Shown: positions 1 through 32,714, numbered from the stretch's first letter. The stretch: 64,000 bases of DNA from Myxocyprinus asiaticus (GCF_019703515.2 NC_059372.1:14650492-14714491); one strand, 5' to 3'. Made by a program: numbers and translations. The notes: generated by a model not told the origin, from the letters alone.

Positions 1-350
1 TAGGAAAGACAACAAAACAATATGTAACAATAATGCTTTATTAACATTTTCCAAACAAAGCATTCCACAGTATAAAGATAGAAATGTACATAAATATCAC
101 CAATCCAAGTAACATTAAACGTTTCACAAATCTAAGTGAGAGTTTGACTAATTAAAAGACCTAGTCCCCATAGGTTGTGTTTTCATTGCAATGCACTTTA
201 AATCTCTTAAACCCTTGTCCACAATATTATTCGGCCAGGAAACTGTTGCTATCTGCTTTGCAATAGCAATCTTGAAGCCGCATTCATGATTCTTGTCAGA
301 GCATCAACGCCATCGTCAAGCACCGCTTTGAACTCCACATGAAATGCGCT
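1..350 (-). repeat. Dispersed 3'-end module, copy A
   Basis: Read on the minus strand, this segment aligns over its whole length with the plus strand at 37965-38326. Both copies end with an AATAAA-containing tail (GTTAATAAAGCATTAT) and then TTTCCTA. Both keep a short reading frame with the shared residues VEFKA and RIM about 350 bases before the end. I do not recognise the family. The polyadenylation signal suggests the 3' end of a transcribed mobile element or of a dispersed pseudogene. The element continues to an unknown point beyond 350, and the window edge cuts its 3' end. Homology between the copies is seen directly; the nature of the element is inference. Confidence 0.6.
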
Positions 351-1319
351 GCAGACATCTTGTTCTACTTTTAGCTTGGGCACTGCCCACGTAATAATAC
401 TTAATCCAAATATTTGGTGATAGTTAAGACTTGACGTGCTTCTATGATTATTAAATTGCACCCAAAAAGGCAGCAAAGTACTTAATTTCTGTCAAAAGTC
501 CCGTGTGGGTTTAGTTTGTACATGAAAAGTGTTAAGAGGTCCTTTCCCCATCACTTGATCAATGATACGTTTGTTTGTGGTGTGTGCGTCAGTGTAATAA
601 TATCCCCAGATACATTGTCGCAAAGGTTCGCCGTACTCCAGCCATTGTTCAGAACTCACACAGGAGCTGAATAAAATGTCAGAATCTAATGTCAATTGGT
701 AAATGCATTAAATTAACATGTTAAACTTTTTTAATGAATAGCATGTGTTTCCCTCAGAGCGATGCGTGGTGTCATAGCAACCATGATAAGTTCTGTTTCC
801 ATTTGTCCTACAAAGTCCATCTCATATAAATTAAACTAATTCTTAGTTGAGGATGTTCGGTATACCACTGCCTACAGAGGACACATCCTACCTAACAACA
901 ACCTTCTTAATTAGACACACCATATATTTTAAAACGCAGCCTTTTAAGGTTTAGTAATTGTGCAAGAATATATTGCGATTTAAATCTTTAATCAATCATG
1001 CAGCATTAATGAATATAACACTGATGTCTCAGAAGTCAAAGTCTGCTGGTTTCAAAGTGTTTTAGATGGTTTTCCTCATCATGTAACCTATAGGCAAGTG
1101 CCGCTTTCACAACTGTCATGTCAAGTCATTTATGGCTTTTTTCCACATTATCTTGAGAACGAGAAAGAATACAAATTCAATATTACATGTTCTTAGGAGT
1201 GCCAACCCTTCAACATACTGTGGCTATTATTATTTCTGGAGTGTGCATTTGAATTCACAGAGTTTTTACAAAGTGTGTTAAAAATTCATTATAAATAAAT
1301 CATCGTTTTTTATTTTGCC
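351..1319. other. Upstream stretch, no gene recognised
   Basis: AT-rich sequence with only short open frames and no recognisable domain. A 67-codon minus-strand frame at 492-695 may belong to the element ending at position 1, but nothing in it is recognisable. Confidence 0.4.
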
Positions 1320-1412
1320 ATTTTCATGCTTATAACCGATATGCTGATGGTTTTTAATTTGGTGAATAATTAGCTGATAAATATCGGCAGCCGATACATC
1401 AGTGCATCCCTA
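1320..1412 (-). mobile_element. hAT-like terminal fragment
   Basis: Read on the minus strand the segment opens with TAGGGATGCACTGATG and continues through CGGCTGCCGATATTTATC, a layout common at the ends of fish hAT-like non-autonomous elements. No partner end is found nearby, so this is a solo terminus. The family assignment is from memory of such repeats. Confidence 0.4.
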
Positions 1413-2594
1413 TATTAGTGCATCACCCTAATATTTTTCCTTCAATTTGTCAACTGCTTGGCTTGACTTTGATCAAGCTATACAAAACACAACAATAACA
1501 ATAATTATGAGTTTCAATGATGTCCTTACATCATTTTTATTGTGTGTGGTCATCTGTTATTTTTACACATTCTGAAATTGAGCTCATTTTTCGGCCCCTT
1601 TTTTCTCCTTGTTAAACTCATTGGCCTTGAGATCTGCATGATGTATGGACCCTCCCTCCAGTTAGGTCTCATTTTTTTCATGTTCAAAGCATCTTTGCTA
1701 CGAAATCTCACACATATACACAGATGCTTCTAAATTGCAGCATGTAACTTTTATACAACTTCAGGCTTTGTTTGAGCTGGTCTGTCTTACTGTGTATGAT
1801 CTATGAATGAGAGGCCCCACTTTCCCAGAATATATGATACAACCAATTCACTGATGGATCTGGCAGGGACCGTAATATATTCCATCTGGATGCCCTCTGA
1901 ATGGATTGATCTTTAAAGACTTCAGAAATAAAACCAGTTCAAATAAAACAGCCATATCTCAAACCACCATGACCCTTTTCACTAAAGTCATTTTCCTCCA
2001 TGATTCCCAGTCAAATTACCCAAATGGAAAAATGCCCTCTTTTTCACCAGCTCTGGTGGCTATATGTTGTTTCAGGGTATGTCTTCTTTTCCGTGTGTCT
2101 TAGAGTGAAATTGAGAATTCCACTCTAATAAACATGGAAAATCTTAGATAGGTATGTAGAATTTCACTTACATTAAACAGGGGGAAAAAACAAATGTCAT
2201 CAGTGCAACAAACTGAACGTGGGACTGACTGATCTGTCTTCTCTTGGACATGGACCACGAACCCAGGGTCATCTCACAGAGCGATGTCCACATTTAGTTT
2301 GATGACAGGGGGTCCACACACACACACTCATACACACAAACACCAAAGAATGAAAGGAAGCAGGCAGTGGTTGGAAAAGGAAGAAGAGAATTTTGAATGT
2401 CACACTGGGCAGAACAGGGGCTCCCTGTATTGTTTCCTTCTTTTCCTGGCCAAAGTGAGCACAGTCTCAGTTTTATGGACCTTTCTCCAGGTATGCTGTC
2501 CAGATCACTGTGAGCTTTTCTGTCTCCACCTATTTTCAATTGGGAACTTGATTTTCACCTCCTGAAATGTGTTGATAGACTTGGCATAAAAATG
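1413..2594. other. Upstream stretch with short CA tract
   Basis: No gene recognised. It contains a short CA-rich tract near 2316-2342 and one copy of a 53-bp dispersed repeat, listed separately. Confidence 0.4.
1939..1991 (+). repeat. 53-bp direct repeat, copy 1
   Basis: The segment matches 4987-5039 at 50 of 53 positions by eye, in the same orientation and about 3 kb apart. Flanking sequence is not shared. Function unknown. Confidence 0.7.
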
Positions 2595-3229
2595 GGAACT
2601 GGGACTGTCAAGCTCCAAAATGACAAAAAGCACCATAAAAGTATCAAAAAATGGTCCATATATGTTGTGCACCATATTCCAAGTCTTCTTAGGTCATATG
2701 ATAGCTTTGTGCAAGTAACAGACTGAAATTTAAGTCGATATTCAATTATAATCTTCCCTTCCATTGACCCGTTATCCAATGCGACTGTATCAATGGCTCA
2801 GTGAGTTGAATTCAAGAACCGAATCAGTCTGATTTGAGAATGAATCATTCAGTCCATTTTTGTGAACTGGATCACCCAGTTCATTGAAAAGATCTAACTC
2901 AAAAGAACGAATTATACAATACATAAATTGGACATTGGACATACTTCTCTTATGAACTCTTATTAATATTATTGAATGTCAAGGTTTTCTGTTAATCAAG
3001 ACTTAAATTGTGGTCTTTTTCCTCACACTGAGCCTATCGTATGGCATCAGAAGACTTGGAATATGGCGCATGAGTTGTGTGGACTACTTTTATGATACTT
3101 TTATGGTGCTTTTTTGTGATTTTGAAGCTTAACAGCCCAAGTCCTCATTCACAGGATATAGAGTGGTCAGGATATTCTTCAAATATTCATATGACTATAT
3201 TTTCATTTTTGGGAGAACTATCTCTTTAA
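2595..3229. mobile_element. Foldback TTAA repeat (GGGATAGTTCACCC type), degenerate
   Basis: The left part (AAGCTCCAAAATGAC, GCACCATAAAAG, CCAAGTCTTCT) is the reverse complement of the right part near 3040-3160 (AGAAGACTTGGAAT, CTTTTATGGTGC, TTTTGAAGCTT). The right terminus reads GGGAGAACTATCTCTTTAA, the degenerate inverse of TTAAAGGGATAGTTCACCC. This is the palindromic, TTAA-flanked repeat seen many times in this window and resembling the teleost Angel-type MITE. A fragment with CAAGAACCGAATCA and a GAATGAATCATTCA palindrome near 2810-2860 interrupts the loop. Confidence 0.6.
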
Positions 3230-3739
3230 CACAATGCTCGTTGGCTCCACTGATTACTCAACAGCCGCCTTCCATTGTTTTTGTTTAGTCACCTTGATGT
3301 TTGTTTGTCTGTTCTGTTCTAGGGCTTTTTTTAAAGTCTCCATTGATGATATCAATGTCACTTTTGGCATCAGACAAGAGCAAAGGCCTGGTCTTGGTCA
3401 GTCTGATCGCTGCTTGTTTAAACAGGCCCTAAGTTGTTGTTTGGACAGACAAGGAAAGAATTTAGTGGCTATAATGCATGTGTCGTTTTAGATTATTTAT
3501 AGATTTCAGGAGCTTTTGTCAAGACAGTTGCTTAGAGGATGAGCTAATGTAAGAAATGTTGCTATTTAAAAACATTTTGGGAATTTTTGTCTCAGTTGTG
3601 CTCATGTGAGCATTATTTATTTGCAATTCAATTTAAATACTCATTAGAGATCGACATTTCCACATAATATTTACTGTGCATTTCTGACTCTTGTTAGTAG
3701 TACTTGCTAAAACAAGCATCACTATTATTTTCACTCATA
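3230..3739. other. Unassigned upstream stretch
   Basis: No gene, RNA or clear repeat recognised. Confidence 0.4.
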
Positions 3740-3980
3740 CTTAAAGTTAGAGGTTTGAACAAACCCCTTACCCTAAGAATTAAACTTTATGGGTGTTACT
3801 CATCCCACACCATATGTGTTACTAGTTAGGGGTTTGAACAAACCCCTTACCCTAAGAATGACACTTTATGGGTGTTACTCATCCAAAACCATATGTGCTA
3901 CAAGTTAAGGGTTTGAACAAACCCCTTACCCTAAGAATTAAATTTATGGGTGTTACTCATCCCACACCATATGTGCTACA
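3740..3980 (+). repeat. Three-copy tandem repeat, 79-bp period
   Basis: GGTTTGAACAAACCCCTTAC starts at 3752, 3831 and 3910, giving a period of 79 bases. Each unit continues with TTTATGGGTGTTACTCATCC and CATATGTG. The units are nearly identical, so the expansion is young. Confidence 0.85.
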
Positions 3981-4262
3981 GACATGATTGATACCTGAAA
4001 TTTTGTGGCTTGTTGAGGAGAGGTGTGCTATTACTTTTCTAAGCAATCAGACATTCGGTTTTTGCCTGGCAGGTGATAAAACTGGCAAAAAATCCCATAG
4101 ACTTACACTGAAGGAGGGATCCAAGTCATATCAAGAGAACAGAATATCATAGAGACTTGGGGTGGGCTTTTTTGTCTTGGGCCAGAAATCAACCACCTAA
4201 CAACCACACTGAACACCCTAGCAATACCATAGTAATAACTTAGCAATCACCCACAACACCCC
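3981..4262 (+). repeat. Dispersed repeat with 'caccctagcaa' tail, copy 1
   Basis: The segment aligns with 47380-47625 and, more weakly, with 48960-49175. Shared landmarks are GTGCTATTACTTTT, TTTTTGCCTGG, GAGACTTGGGG-like and ACACCCTAG. Orientation is the same in all. No coding potential; class unknown. Confidence 0.6.
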
Positions 4263-4879
4263 CGGCAAACACTTTACATGTGAAAGACCACCAGACCAAT
4301 TCAGATTGTACACTTTTTTGTTTTACCACTATAAATTAGATGTCTTCAGTAAAATATTTTTTGTGTGGATTCCACTTAAATTTTTTGATCATCAGAAACC
4401 CTTCATTGACTTTCATGTGTTTAATTTCTTGGCTTTTTTCTACAGTTCCATCCACTATACCAAACAGCTCATTCCTGTTTAACAGGAGCACAGGATCTCC
4501 CTTTAGCCTGTTAGGATAATACCATTGTGAATTATAAACACCAGACAGATGTAAAACAGCTTAACAGGCGCGTCTCCGCATACAAACCGCAGAACATCAG
4601 CCGCTGTTTTCTCTGCCCTTCCCCACTTCCTTACTCAAGGGAAGCTTGACGCTCTTCAACAAGAGTTGAAAAACATAAACACACAACTAAATTATTATAA
4701 TTATTGATATTATTTATTTATTTATTATATCAAATTTCTATTCTACTTTGCTAAAATATCTGTTTGGTCAAAAAGTTGGTTCCTCTCATCGAAATAAAAA
4801 TCATCCTATTTAGCCATTTCAGAGAAAATACACAAAAATGAAGTTGTATATTGGTGTTCTTTTGTTTTCTTTACCATTT
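4263..4879. other. AT-rich stretch, no gene recognised
   Basis: It includes a short A/T simple tract (TTATTTATTTATTTATTA type) near 4705-4725. No gene is visible. Confidence 0.4.
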
Positions 4880-4950
4880 CAATGTAAAGCACTTTGAATT
4901 ACCACTGTGTATTAAATGTGCTATATTAATAAACTTGCTTTGCCTTGCCT
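4880..4950 (+). repeat. LINE/SINE-type 3' tail
   Basis: TGTAAAGCACTTTGAATT, then GTGCTATATTAATAAA and a short CTTGC/CTTGC run, is the typical layout of teleost L2-like retroposon 3' tails. Only the tail is present (5'-truncated copy). Compare 56168-56246. Confidence 0.5.
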
Positions 4951-4962
4951 GTATACAGTGTG

Positions 4963-4988
4963 TTTGTATATATATATATATATATATC
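4963..4988. repeat. (TA)n microsatellite
   Basis: Uninterrupted TA dinucleotide run directly before the second copy of the 53-bp direct repeat. Confidence 0.9.
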
Positions 4989-5039
4989 AAATAAAACAGC
5001 CATATCTCAAACCACCATGACCGTTTCCACTAAAATCAT
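4987..5039 (+). repeat. 53-bp direct repeat, copy 2
   Basis: Three mismatches in 53 bases to 1939-1991. It lies directly after a (TA)n tract. Confidence 0.7.
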
Positions 5040-5401
5040 ATACACTAGGCAGAACATACTTTCTATGAGGGAATCCCTTTTGAAAATCCCCCGAGACTCA
5101 GAAGGAAACAGAGAAGGAGAAAGAAAAAGATGATTAGCCACCTCAATAGTAATCTAAAACAGGTGTTTGGATGTGCTTGTATGTGCATTTGAGTCAGAAT
5201 GCTTTTGTTGTGATTGTGTTTAAGAATGTGCCTCAATGCTAATGTATATTTAGTGTTTCATAGACTTTGAGATGTATGTTATGTAAATCAAAATGACAGA
5301 ATAAACTTACAGCACATTCCACAAACAGGAAATGACAGGAAGCAGGAAACATTACAAACAGGAAATAAGTGCACTTGTCATTTTTATCTCTCTAAAAAGT
5401 T

Positions 5402-5600
5402 TTTAAAGGAATGTTCGGGGTTAAGTTCTATATACATTAGACCTATCTGTGGCATTTTGTTAATTACCACAGAAAAGAATTTAGACTTGTACCTCAGTTT
5501 GTACTAGGGAAGAGCAACAGAGTGACTTAAAAATATTTAAGACCAATTAAAATCCAGTAACAACCATATGAAAATGTGCCAAAGAGGGGCCTAATTTTTC
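5402..5600 (+). repeat. Dispersed cyprinid-type repeat (AAAGGAATGTTCGGGGTTAA start)
   Basis: The start (AAAGGAATGTTCGGGGTT), followed by TGGCATTTTGTTAATTACCACA, resembles a common fish interspersed repeat that begins with AAAGGAATATTCCGGGTT. Recognition is from memory; no second copy was found in this window. Confidence 0.35.
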
Positions 5601-5739
5601 ATTTTATGATTGGTCAAGCCATTTTTTTTCCGGCAGTACCTTGTGGTCTGATTCATTAAACATCAATTTACATCAACGGTGTATGCGATCACATTCAGTC
5701 CGTGGCAGCAACAGTGATTTACAGTCTTTTCATAGAGGA

Positions 5740-5905
5740 TTAAACCTTACGAAAATCGAGAGTTCATGGCAAATTTGCCGCAAATTCGCCACTGATAATT
5801 TTCACATGCAAATGAGCTTTGCAGCAAACTTGCGGCAAATGTCCATTGTTGACAAAGGTTTGCCGGAGGTTCACAAACTTCTGGCATTGCGGCTAGTTTA
5901 GATTT
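5740..5905. repeat. Repeat rich in 'gccgcaaa' motifs
   Basis: AAATTTGCCGCAAATTCGCC, AACTTGCGGCAAATG and TTTGCCGGAGG occur within 120 bases and partly form inverted pairs. It looks like a degenerate interspersed repeat. There is no coding signal. Confidence 0.35.
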
Positions 5906-6834
5906 TTTTGTAAGGGAAGCAGCATTCACACAGGACATGTTTGTCCTTTCAGAAACAGCTAGACAAAGTGCAACTGAATGGAACAGAATGCAGGGGTCTC
6001 AATGTCTCGAGACATTTTTTTTTTTTTTTTTAGAGTTGAACTACTTTTAATTTGAGATGCTGTAGAATACTCATGCAAAAGAATACTCATGCAACCGACA
6101 AAGATGTCCATCAATTAAAAGGCAGACCATCATTTAAAAATACACCACTACCCAACCTCCTATTTCTGAGTATTTGGTTGATATATCTGTCGAGTACTTA
6201 TGTAAACAACATGACCAAAAAGCATAAACCTAGTTTGGATAAACTGCATAACATAACAGTTATGCACTTACAATAGAGGTCTATGGGGAAAGCAACTGCA
6301 TTACAAAACCACAGCCCCAATACTTAATTTACAGATTTGTTCCTCTCATTTAGATCATAGATGCTACATCCAAGAGACCTATTGACCATTTGTAACAGGA
6401 GTTCACTGTATGTTATTTGCATACTGCAGAATAGCTCAGTGGACATGTGGTTCAATATGTGGAGTCTTGGCTGTGCTGTTAGTGTTCTACCTTCACCTGC
6501 CCCTTTCCCACTTCTGCTGGCCGGAAACCAGAGGGCCCAGGTGGATGTTGTGTGCTCAAATCAAGAGAGGGTCAATCAATCATTTTATACCCACTCCTCC
6601 AAAAAGAGAGAGAATGGGAGAGAGGCATGTGCTCTGAGAGAGACTGTATATGTTTCACTGTGTGTGAATGTACAGGTGTCTTTTTAACTATGAGCACTTT
6701 TGGCTCGGTAGACTTTTAGATATTAAACTCCCTAAACACTTTTAAAACACACTAGTTTATTTAGTTTTATTATATACAGTAGGAAAGCTATAGTCCTCGA
6801 ATCTGATATGACGAGAGATGTTCCAAGAGTGCTG
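5906..6834. other. Unassigned stretch with poly-T
   Basis: Contains an 18-base T run near 6015-6032. Overlapping open frames at 6361-6687 have no recognisable domain and no splice context. Confidence 0.4.
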
Positions 6835-6965
6835 ATGTCATTCACTTCAATTGTATGGACCTACAGAGCTGAGATATTTTTCTAAAAATCTTTGTTTGTG
6901 TTCAGCAGAAGAAAGAAATTCATACACATAAATGATGAGAGAATTTTAGGTGAACTATTTATTTA
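6835..6965. mobile_element. Half copy of the TTAA foldback repeat
   Basis: TGGACCTACAGAGCTGAGA, GCAGAAGAAAGAAATTCAT and GATGAGAGAATTTTAGGTG match the right arm of the better copy at 13640-13790. The other arm is missing. Confidence 0.6.
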
Positions 6966-7184
6966 ATATTATAATTAAATGAAAAAGTTTAACTTACTTT
7001 TAGCACCACATAGTGGACATATCATGCCGGGACTGCTACAAGACGTGTAAGGAACCACGTAATATCATTTTGCAAAAATGTCGCCACAGTCACGTAATTT
7101 TCATAAGATCAGGCTGGTAAATATTGATGTTAATCAATTTTCACATAACATATATTGAAATGGTTGTTTATTTCAATATTTCAC

Positions 7185-7420
7185 TTGCTGCGTAGATTAT
7201 CATAGTTTAAAAATATGATGGACTTTCATTAAAATTGAAAGTCTTGGGCTGAGACAAGGACAAAACTAAATCTATACATACAAATCATTTAAAAAGTAGC
7301 AAAAATAAATGATGAAGGAATAGTAAAAAGTGACCTTCATATAAGAAAAGGTTAAAGTTAAAAAACTTACAGAAATCTGTTACTAAAATCAACCCTGTGG
7401 AAAAAAAAGAGCCTGTAGTT
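7185..7420 (+). repeat. Dispersed repeat pair, copy 1
   Basis: Aligns with 22085-22310 in the same orientation. Shared blocks are GAAAGTCT, GGGACAAGG-like, AAATCTATACATA, GAAATCTGTTA and AAAATCAACCC. Class unknown, non-coding. Confidence 0.55.
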
Positions 7421-7869
7421 AAAGAAACACGTTTCTTGATAGTGTGGTCAGGAATGGGCTACAGTGAGGGGTTCACAAACCGCACCTCCAAAAGTGAGGG
7501 AAACTGAAATCAGGCTTGTGGGACGGGAACACATGTTCTCTGCTCTCCCCCATCTGGCCGAAATGTTTGACAAGTAATTTTGCGAATAGTCCCCAAGAAC
7601 ACACAAAGCCGCTCACACTGCACTGTTTCCAGATGTTCATCTGCACAGGGCCAAGACACAGATACATGTGAACCATTCCTGCCCAGTCACACCGAGGAGG
7701 AATGAAAGTTTGTCAAGAGCAACTGGGATTATATGAGTGTGTGTGTAAGGGTGTGCATATGTTTACTGTATGATGCATCTGCGTGTCGGTTTGTCCATAT
7801 CCTACCATCCTGCCATTCCGTGTGTGCATGTGTGTATGTGTGTATGAGTGTTGATATTTTTGGGGTGAT
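7421..7869. other. Unassigned stretch, GT-rich
   Basis: Contains a GT/GC-rich imperfect tract (TGTGTGCATGTGTGTATG near 7820-7840). No gene recognised. Confidence 0.4.
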
Positions 7870-8096
7870 TAAAGGGATAGTGGAAAATTCACATTGTTGC
7901 AAACCCATATAACTTGGAACATTAAAGGAAACCATTCACTTTCATTGTATGAAAGAAAGATACTAACATTCTGCATAACATTTCCTTTTGTGTTCCACAG
8001 AATAATAAAAGTCAGATAGGTTTGGAACAACATTAGAGTGAGTAAATGATGACAGAAGTTTCTCTTTCAAATTTTTGGGTGAACTACCCCTTTAAG
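7870..8096. mobile_element. TTAA foldback repeat (GGGATAGTTCACCC type)
   Basis: Begins TTAAAGGGATAGTGG and ends GGGTGAACTACCCCTTTAA, with GAAAGAAAGATAC / AATAATAAAAGTCAG inner arms. TTAA lies at each end, as expected for a TTAA target duplication. It is a short palindromic non-autonomous element. Confidence 0.75.
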
Positions 8097-8336
8097 GGTT
8101 AAAGCTGACACACTGTATTACTCAATAGTCCAGGGACACACAAATCCAGTGCAGGTGAGTGTGTGACTCTATGTGTTTTACAAGGTGATCAGCTATGAAC
8201 ACAGTCTACTGAGAAGTTTTCCTGTTTAGCAGATGCATATGTGGAGAAAGGACATTTCATATCACATGTCTGGCACAATTAAAGGACAAAAAGGGAAGTG
8301 GTGATTGGTGAATTCTAATCAGACATGCATGACTCA

Positions 8337-8772
8337 TTTAAAGGGATAGTTCGCCCAAAAATTAGAATTCTGTCATCATGTAATGTTATTGTTTTCCGTG
8401 GAACACAAAAGGATTTATTTTAAAGAATGTACATGCTGCTCTTTTCCATAGAAACATTTAAATCTGTCGTGTAACAGCGATGATGTAAAAAGTGTCTTTT
8501 TTAAAATTTGCTCATGCATGGGTGAAATTTGAGAGCTACAGCAGAGTGGATGTTGGATTTAAATGTAATTGTTTTCTCATACAGAGTTGTTGTATGGCTT
8601 AAGAAGACTTGTAATGAGAGTATGAGTTGAATGGACCACTTTTATGGTAGTTTTTGGTCCATTTTGGAGCTTGAAAGCCAGTTGTTACTGCTCTCTATTG
8701 TTGCATGAAAAATAGCAGCGTGAACATTCTTCAAAATATCTAATTTTGTGTTCCATGGAAGAAGTCATACAG
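8337..8772. mobile_element. TTAA foldback repeat, right end degraded
   Basis: The left end is TTTAAAGGGATAGTTCGCCC followed by TTCTGTCATCATG. The inner right arm is AGAAGACTTGTAATGAGAG, CTTTTATGGTAG and TTTTGGAGCTTGAAAGCC. The final inverted terminus has decayed. Confidence 0.65.
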
Positions 8773-9700
8773 AAATACAGAAACATGACAGTTTTTTTTT
8801 TTTGTTTGTTTGTTTTTCAGGGGAGCTAATTCGTAATAACAGTAAAAGATGGCAAAATCGTAAGAAATAAATTTGTTTCATACAAAAACGTACAACTTTT
8901 ATTCCCTTAGAGAAAAATAAACAAACCAACAAACAATGTTATAAAGACTTTTTCTTAGATTAACCCCTAGGATAAAACCTAAAACCTAACCATGATTTTA
9001 ATAGAACAATCACTGTTGTGTACAACAGAAGAAAGAAATGCTATGGGGTTTAGAATAAGTGGTCTTATGACTTTTCCTACATTTAACCCCTTACAAAAAC
9101 CCAAACCTAACCATTAAGTCTAACCCCTTAGCAAAACCCTAAAACTAAACCATAATTGTAATAGGAAAACAAGTTTTGTGTACCACATAAGAAAGAAAAC
9201 ATTGGGGTTTGGAACGAGAAGAGAGAAGCGTATTATGAAATGAGTAACCAAATTTGTTCACACACATTTCTTGTCTTAAATAAAGTGTTATATAAGAGGC
9301 TAGCTAAAATGTTATGCCTGTATTGTATCGATTTGAAATTCTGTTTGTTGATTGGTTAGTCTCTATGGGAAAAATGTCATACGAGCCAAGTTGTACAAAA
9401 TCACACGATTTCGCCATCTTGTCCAAAGTTGTCATGAGACAAAGTTGACTAATCCTTTAATTATGCTCTCTGAATTTGTAGTTAGAAGTGAGATTGGTGG
9501 TTACATTTGTTTTTTCTTTTTTTTTCTTTCTTTTTTTTTTCAGCTGCAATGACACTCTTGAAACACACAAGATAAACTCTTACAACAAATAAATATACAG
9601 CTGCACATTCATGTATCTGTTCTAACTGTTCGTATACTGTTAACACACATAAAGTGAAGGAGGTGGCCCAGCCTGCAAGAAGAGAAGAGAGACCGTTAAG
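8773..9700. other. Proximal upstream region of cd34 with 'aaccccta' clusters
   Basis: Between about 8955 and 9160 there are repeated AACCCCTTA, AAAACCTAA and AACCTAACCAT blocks, an imperfect local duplication (two units about 125 bases apart). Pyrimidine-rich tract at 9512-9540. No gene recognised. Confidence 0.4.
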
Positions 9701-9702
9701 AC

Positions 9703-9704
9703 AG

Positions 9705-9751
<47 letters not shown>
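9703..9751. repeat. (TA)n(GA)n compound microsatellite
   Basis: A TA run passes directly into a GA run and then GGGAGGGAGAGGG. It lies about 190 bases upstream of the cd34 start codon and so within its proximal promoter. Purine runs of this kind may be length-variable. Confidence 0.9.
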
Positions 9752-9756
<5 letters not shown>

Positions 9757-9787
9757 AGAGGGATGCAGAGGGAGTGGAGCGGGGCCA

Positions 9788-9794
9788 TTTAAAA
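9788..9794 (+). promoter_or_regulatory. Candidate TATA-like element of cd34
   Basis: TTTAAAA in the context GGCCATTTAAAACCCC lies about 140 bases upstream of the start codon. It would place transcription start near 9815-9825. Inference from position and sequence only. Confidence 0.35.
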
Positions 9795-9933
9795 CCCCTA
9801 GAGCACAAGCAATGCTTTATCCTGTGACCCGCTCATTTCTGTCTCAGGCACAGGAAACCCTTAAACTCTCTCAGCCCAGCCCCAGTGCCTGCAAACACAC
9901 TCACACACACCTTCAGCGCGCTCAAAGAGGAGA

Positions 9934-30815
<20,882 letters not shown>

Positions 30816-31700
30816 ACAACCATTTCTACCATGGAGGGTCTGAGTGACATGCTCAGTCCCTGTTACTTAAACCCTCAATATACTGCATATTGTATAGCCC
30901 TTGGCCAACAGCAGGCACAAAGGGAGACCAAGTGAAGACTCAAAATCCCTAATTTTCATGTAAATACAATCAAAAATGTTCATACAGAACAAGTAAACAC
31001 TTCAAGATACTTAATGGAGTTAACATAATTGGTCAAGTAATCATCCTACCTATCCAGCAAATGTCCAATATATGAACACGCTTAGTTTCTAAGTATATGA
31101 AAGATCGTTGTATGTTATACCGTAAAAGCAGAATGTTTAAATGAGATTGATGATTGGTAATGATGCCAGTTATGACAGTAATGAATACGATTATGATAGC
31201 AATGACATTTATAATATGAACATCATGTAATTATGCAAAAGAACCATTTTAGTCAAGATGAGTTATTGCTGGCTTCAATGAGCACAGCCAGGGCTGGAAA
31301 AGAGGGAGGAGTCCTGATTCTGTCCCAGTGGTCCACAGCTTTCAGCTGAGATTAAATCAAACCACACCATAAAGGATCACAGTGGATGGGAATTGTGTTC
31401 TTGTTTGTGATGGGTTGTTTGTGTTTCTAGGCTGTATGTCTAACGAATCAAGTATACTGAAATGACTATGTTCTATATGTTTGTCTTTGTGTACAATATT
31501 ATATGACTAGTTAATAGTCTTGTAAAATGTTGTTAATATTATTGTGTGACAAAGTAATGAATTTTGGAGTTTTTGAGCAGTTGTAATAGTCCCTGGTGCA
31601 AAATCTAAAAAAAATAAATAAATAATAAAAAAATAAAAAAATCAACGATAACTCCATTTCATTGCTGCAAACAACCCACAAAGTAAAATCCAACAGATTG

Positions 31701-31940
31701 TTAAAGGGATATTTCACCAAAAAATGAAATTTTACTCCCAAAACCACAGGACTTTCTTTCTTCCATGGAACAGGAAGGGAGATGTAAGGCAAAATGTTAG
31801 CCTAACTCATCAATGCTTTCATTGTATGGAAAAAAAATGCAATGAAAGTGAATGATGGCTGAGGCCAACATTTTGCCTAATATCTCTTCTAACGTCTAAA
31901 GTGACAGAATTTTCATTTTTGAGTGGACTATCTCTTTAAA
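31701..31940. mobile_element. TTAA foldback repeat inside cd34 3'UTR
   Basis: Starts TTAAAGGGATATTTCACC and ends GAGTGGACTATCTCTTTAA. The arms GGCAAAATGTTAGCCT and GGCCAACATTTTGCCT pair around AATGCTTTCATTGTATGG. The transcript could form a long hairpin. Confidence 0.8.
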
Positions 31941-32714
31941 TATATCGCAAAGCCCATTAGCGCTCAGGGTGACAGCTTAATGTTATCTGAATGATGTTTG
32001 GAATTTGAGACATTTCTGGATCGAGTTATAGCTTCGCCATTCTTTGTAAACCAGTATTATGCTCTTTTGTAATATTTTTGTTATGGATATTTAGATATAG
32101 TGTTTATGGACTGAATGACTGACTTAATTGTTTGAATGACCTGCAATGATTATTAATTTTTTTTGGGGGGGGGGGGGCGGGTGAGAGTTTTTGTATCTAC
32201 ATTTGCTACTACACTGTAGTAATAAGACTAAGAAAAACATTACTAGTAACAGAAAGTTGTGACTGGATTCAGCCATGTGACCCTGGACCAGTTCCATTAG
32301 TTTTTATTCTCCGTTCTGTTTATTACTGTATATCTTAGTAGATTTGCTCAATACATTGAGGAACCACTGAGACAATGGAAACATTTTTCAATTGTTTCAG
32401 TTTTTCCACCCCAATTCTTTTATAATGACTTCAACTCCAGAATGTTGTTCTTTAACTTAAAATTTGTGGATTACAATTTGGTGCTAGAATGACTGTACTT
32501 AAATTAAAACAATACAAAGTGGAATTATATATTTAAAGGCTGTTTATTAATTTATAACTATATATGCATATGAATATGATTAATTTTAGGGAAAAAAGTT
32601 GGTCTACAAGGAAGTCTTTACTCCATTTTCCCTGTTTTTTAACATTCCGGTGTTCCGTCATATTTTGGATCAGTGTACTAGCATTGTATTAAACTGATGT
32701 ATGTTTAAGATAGG

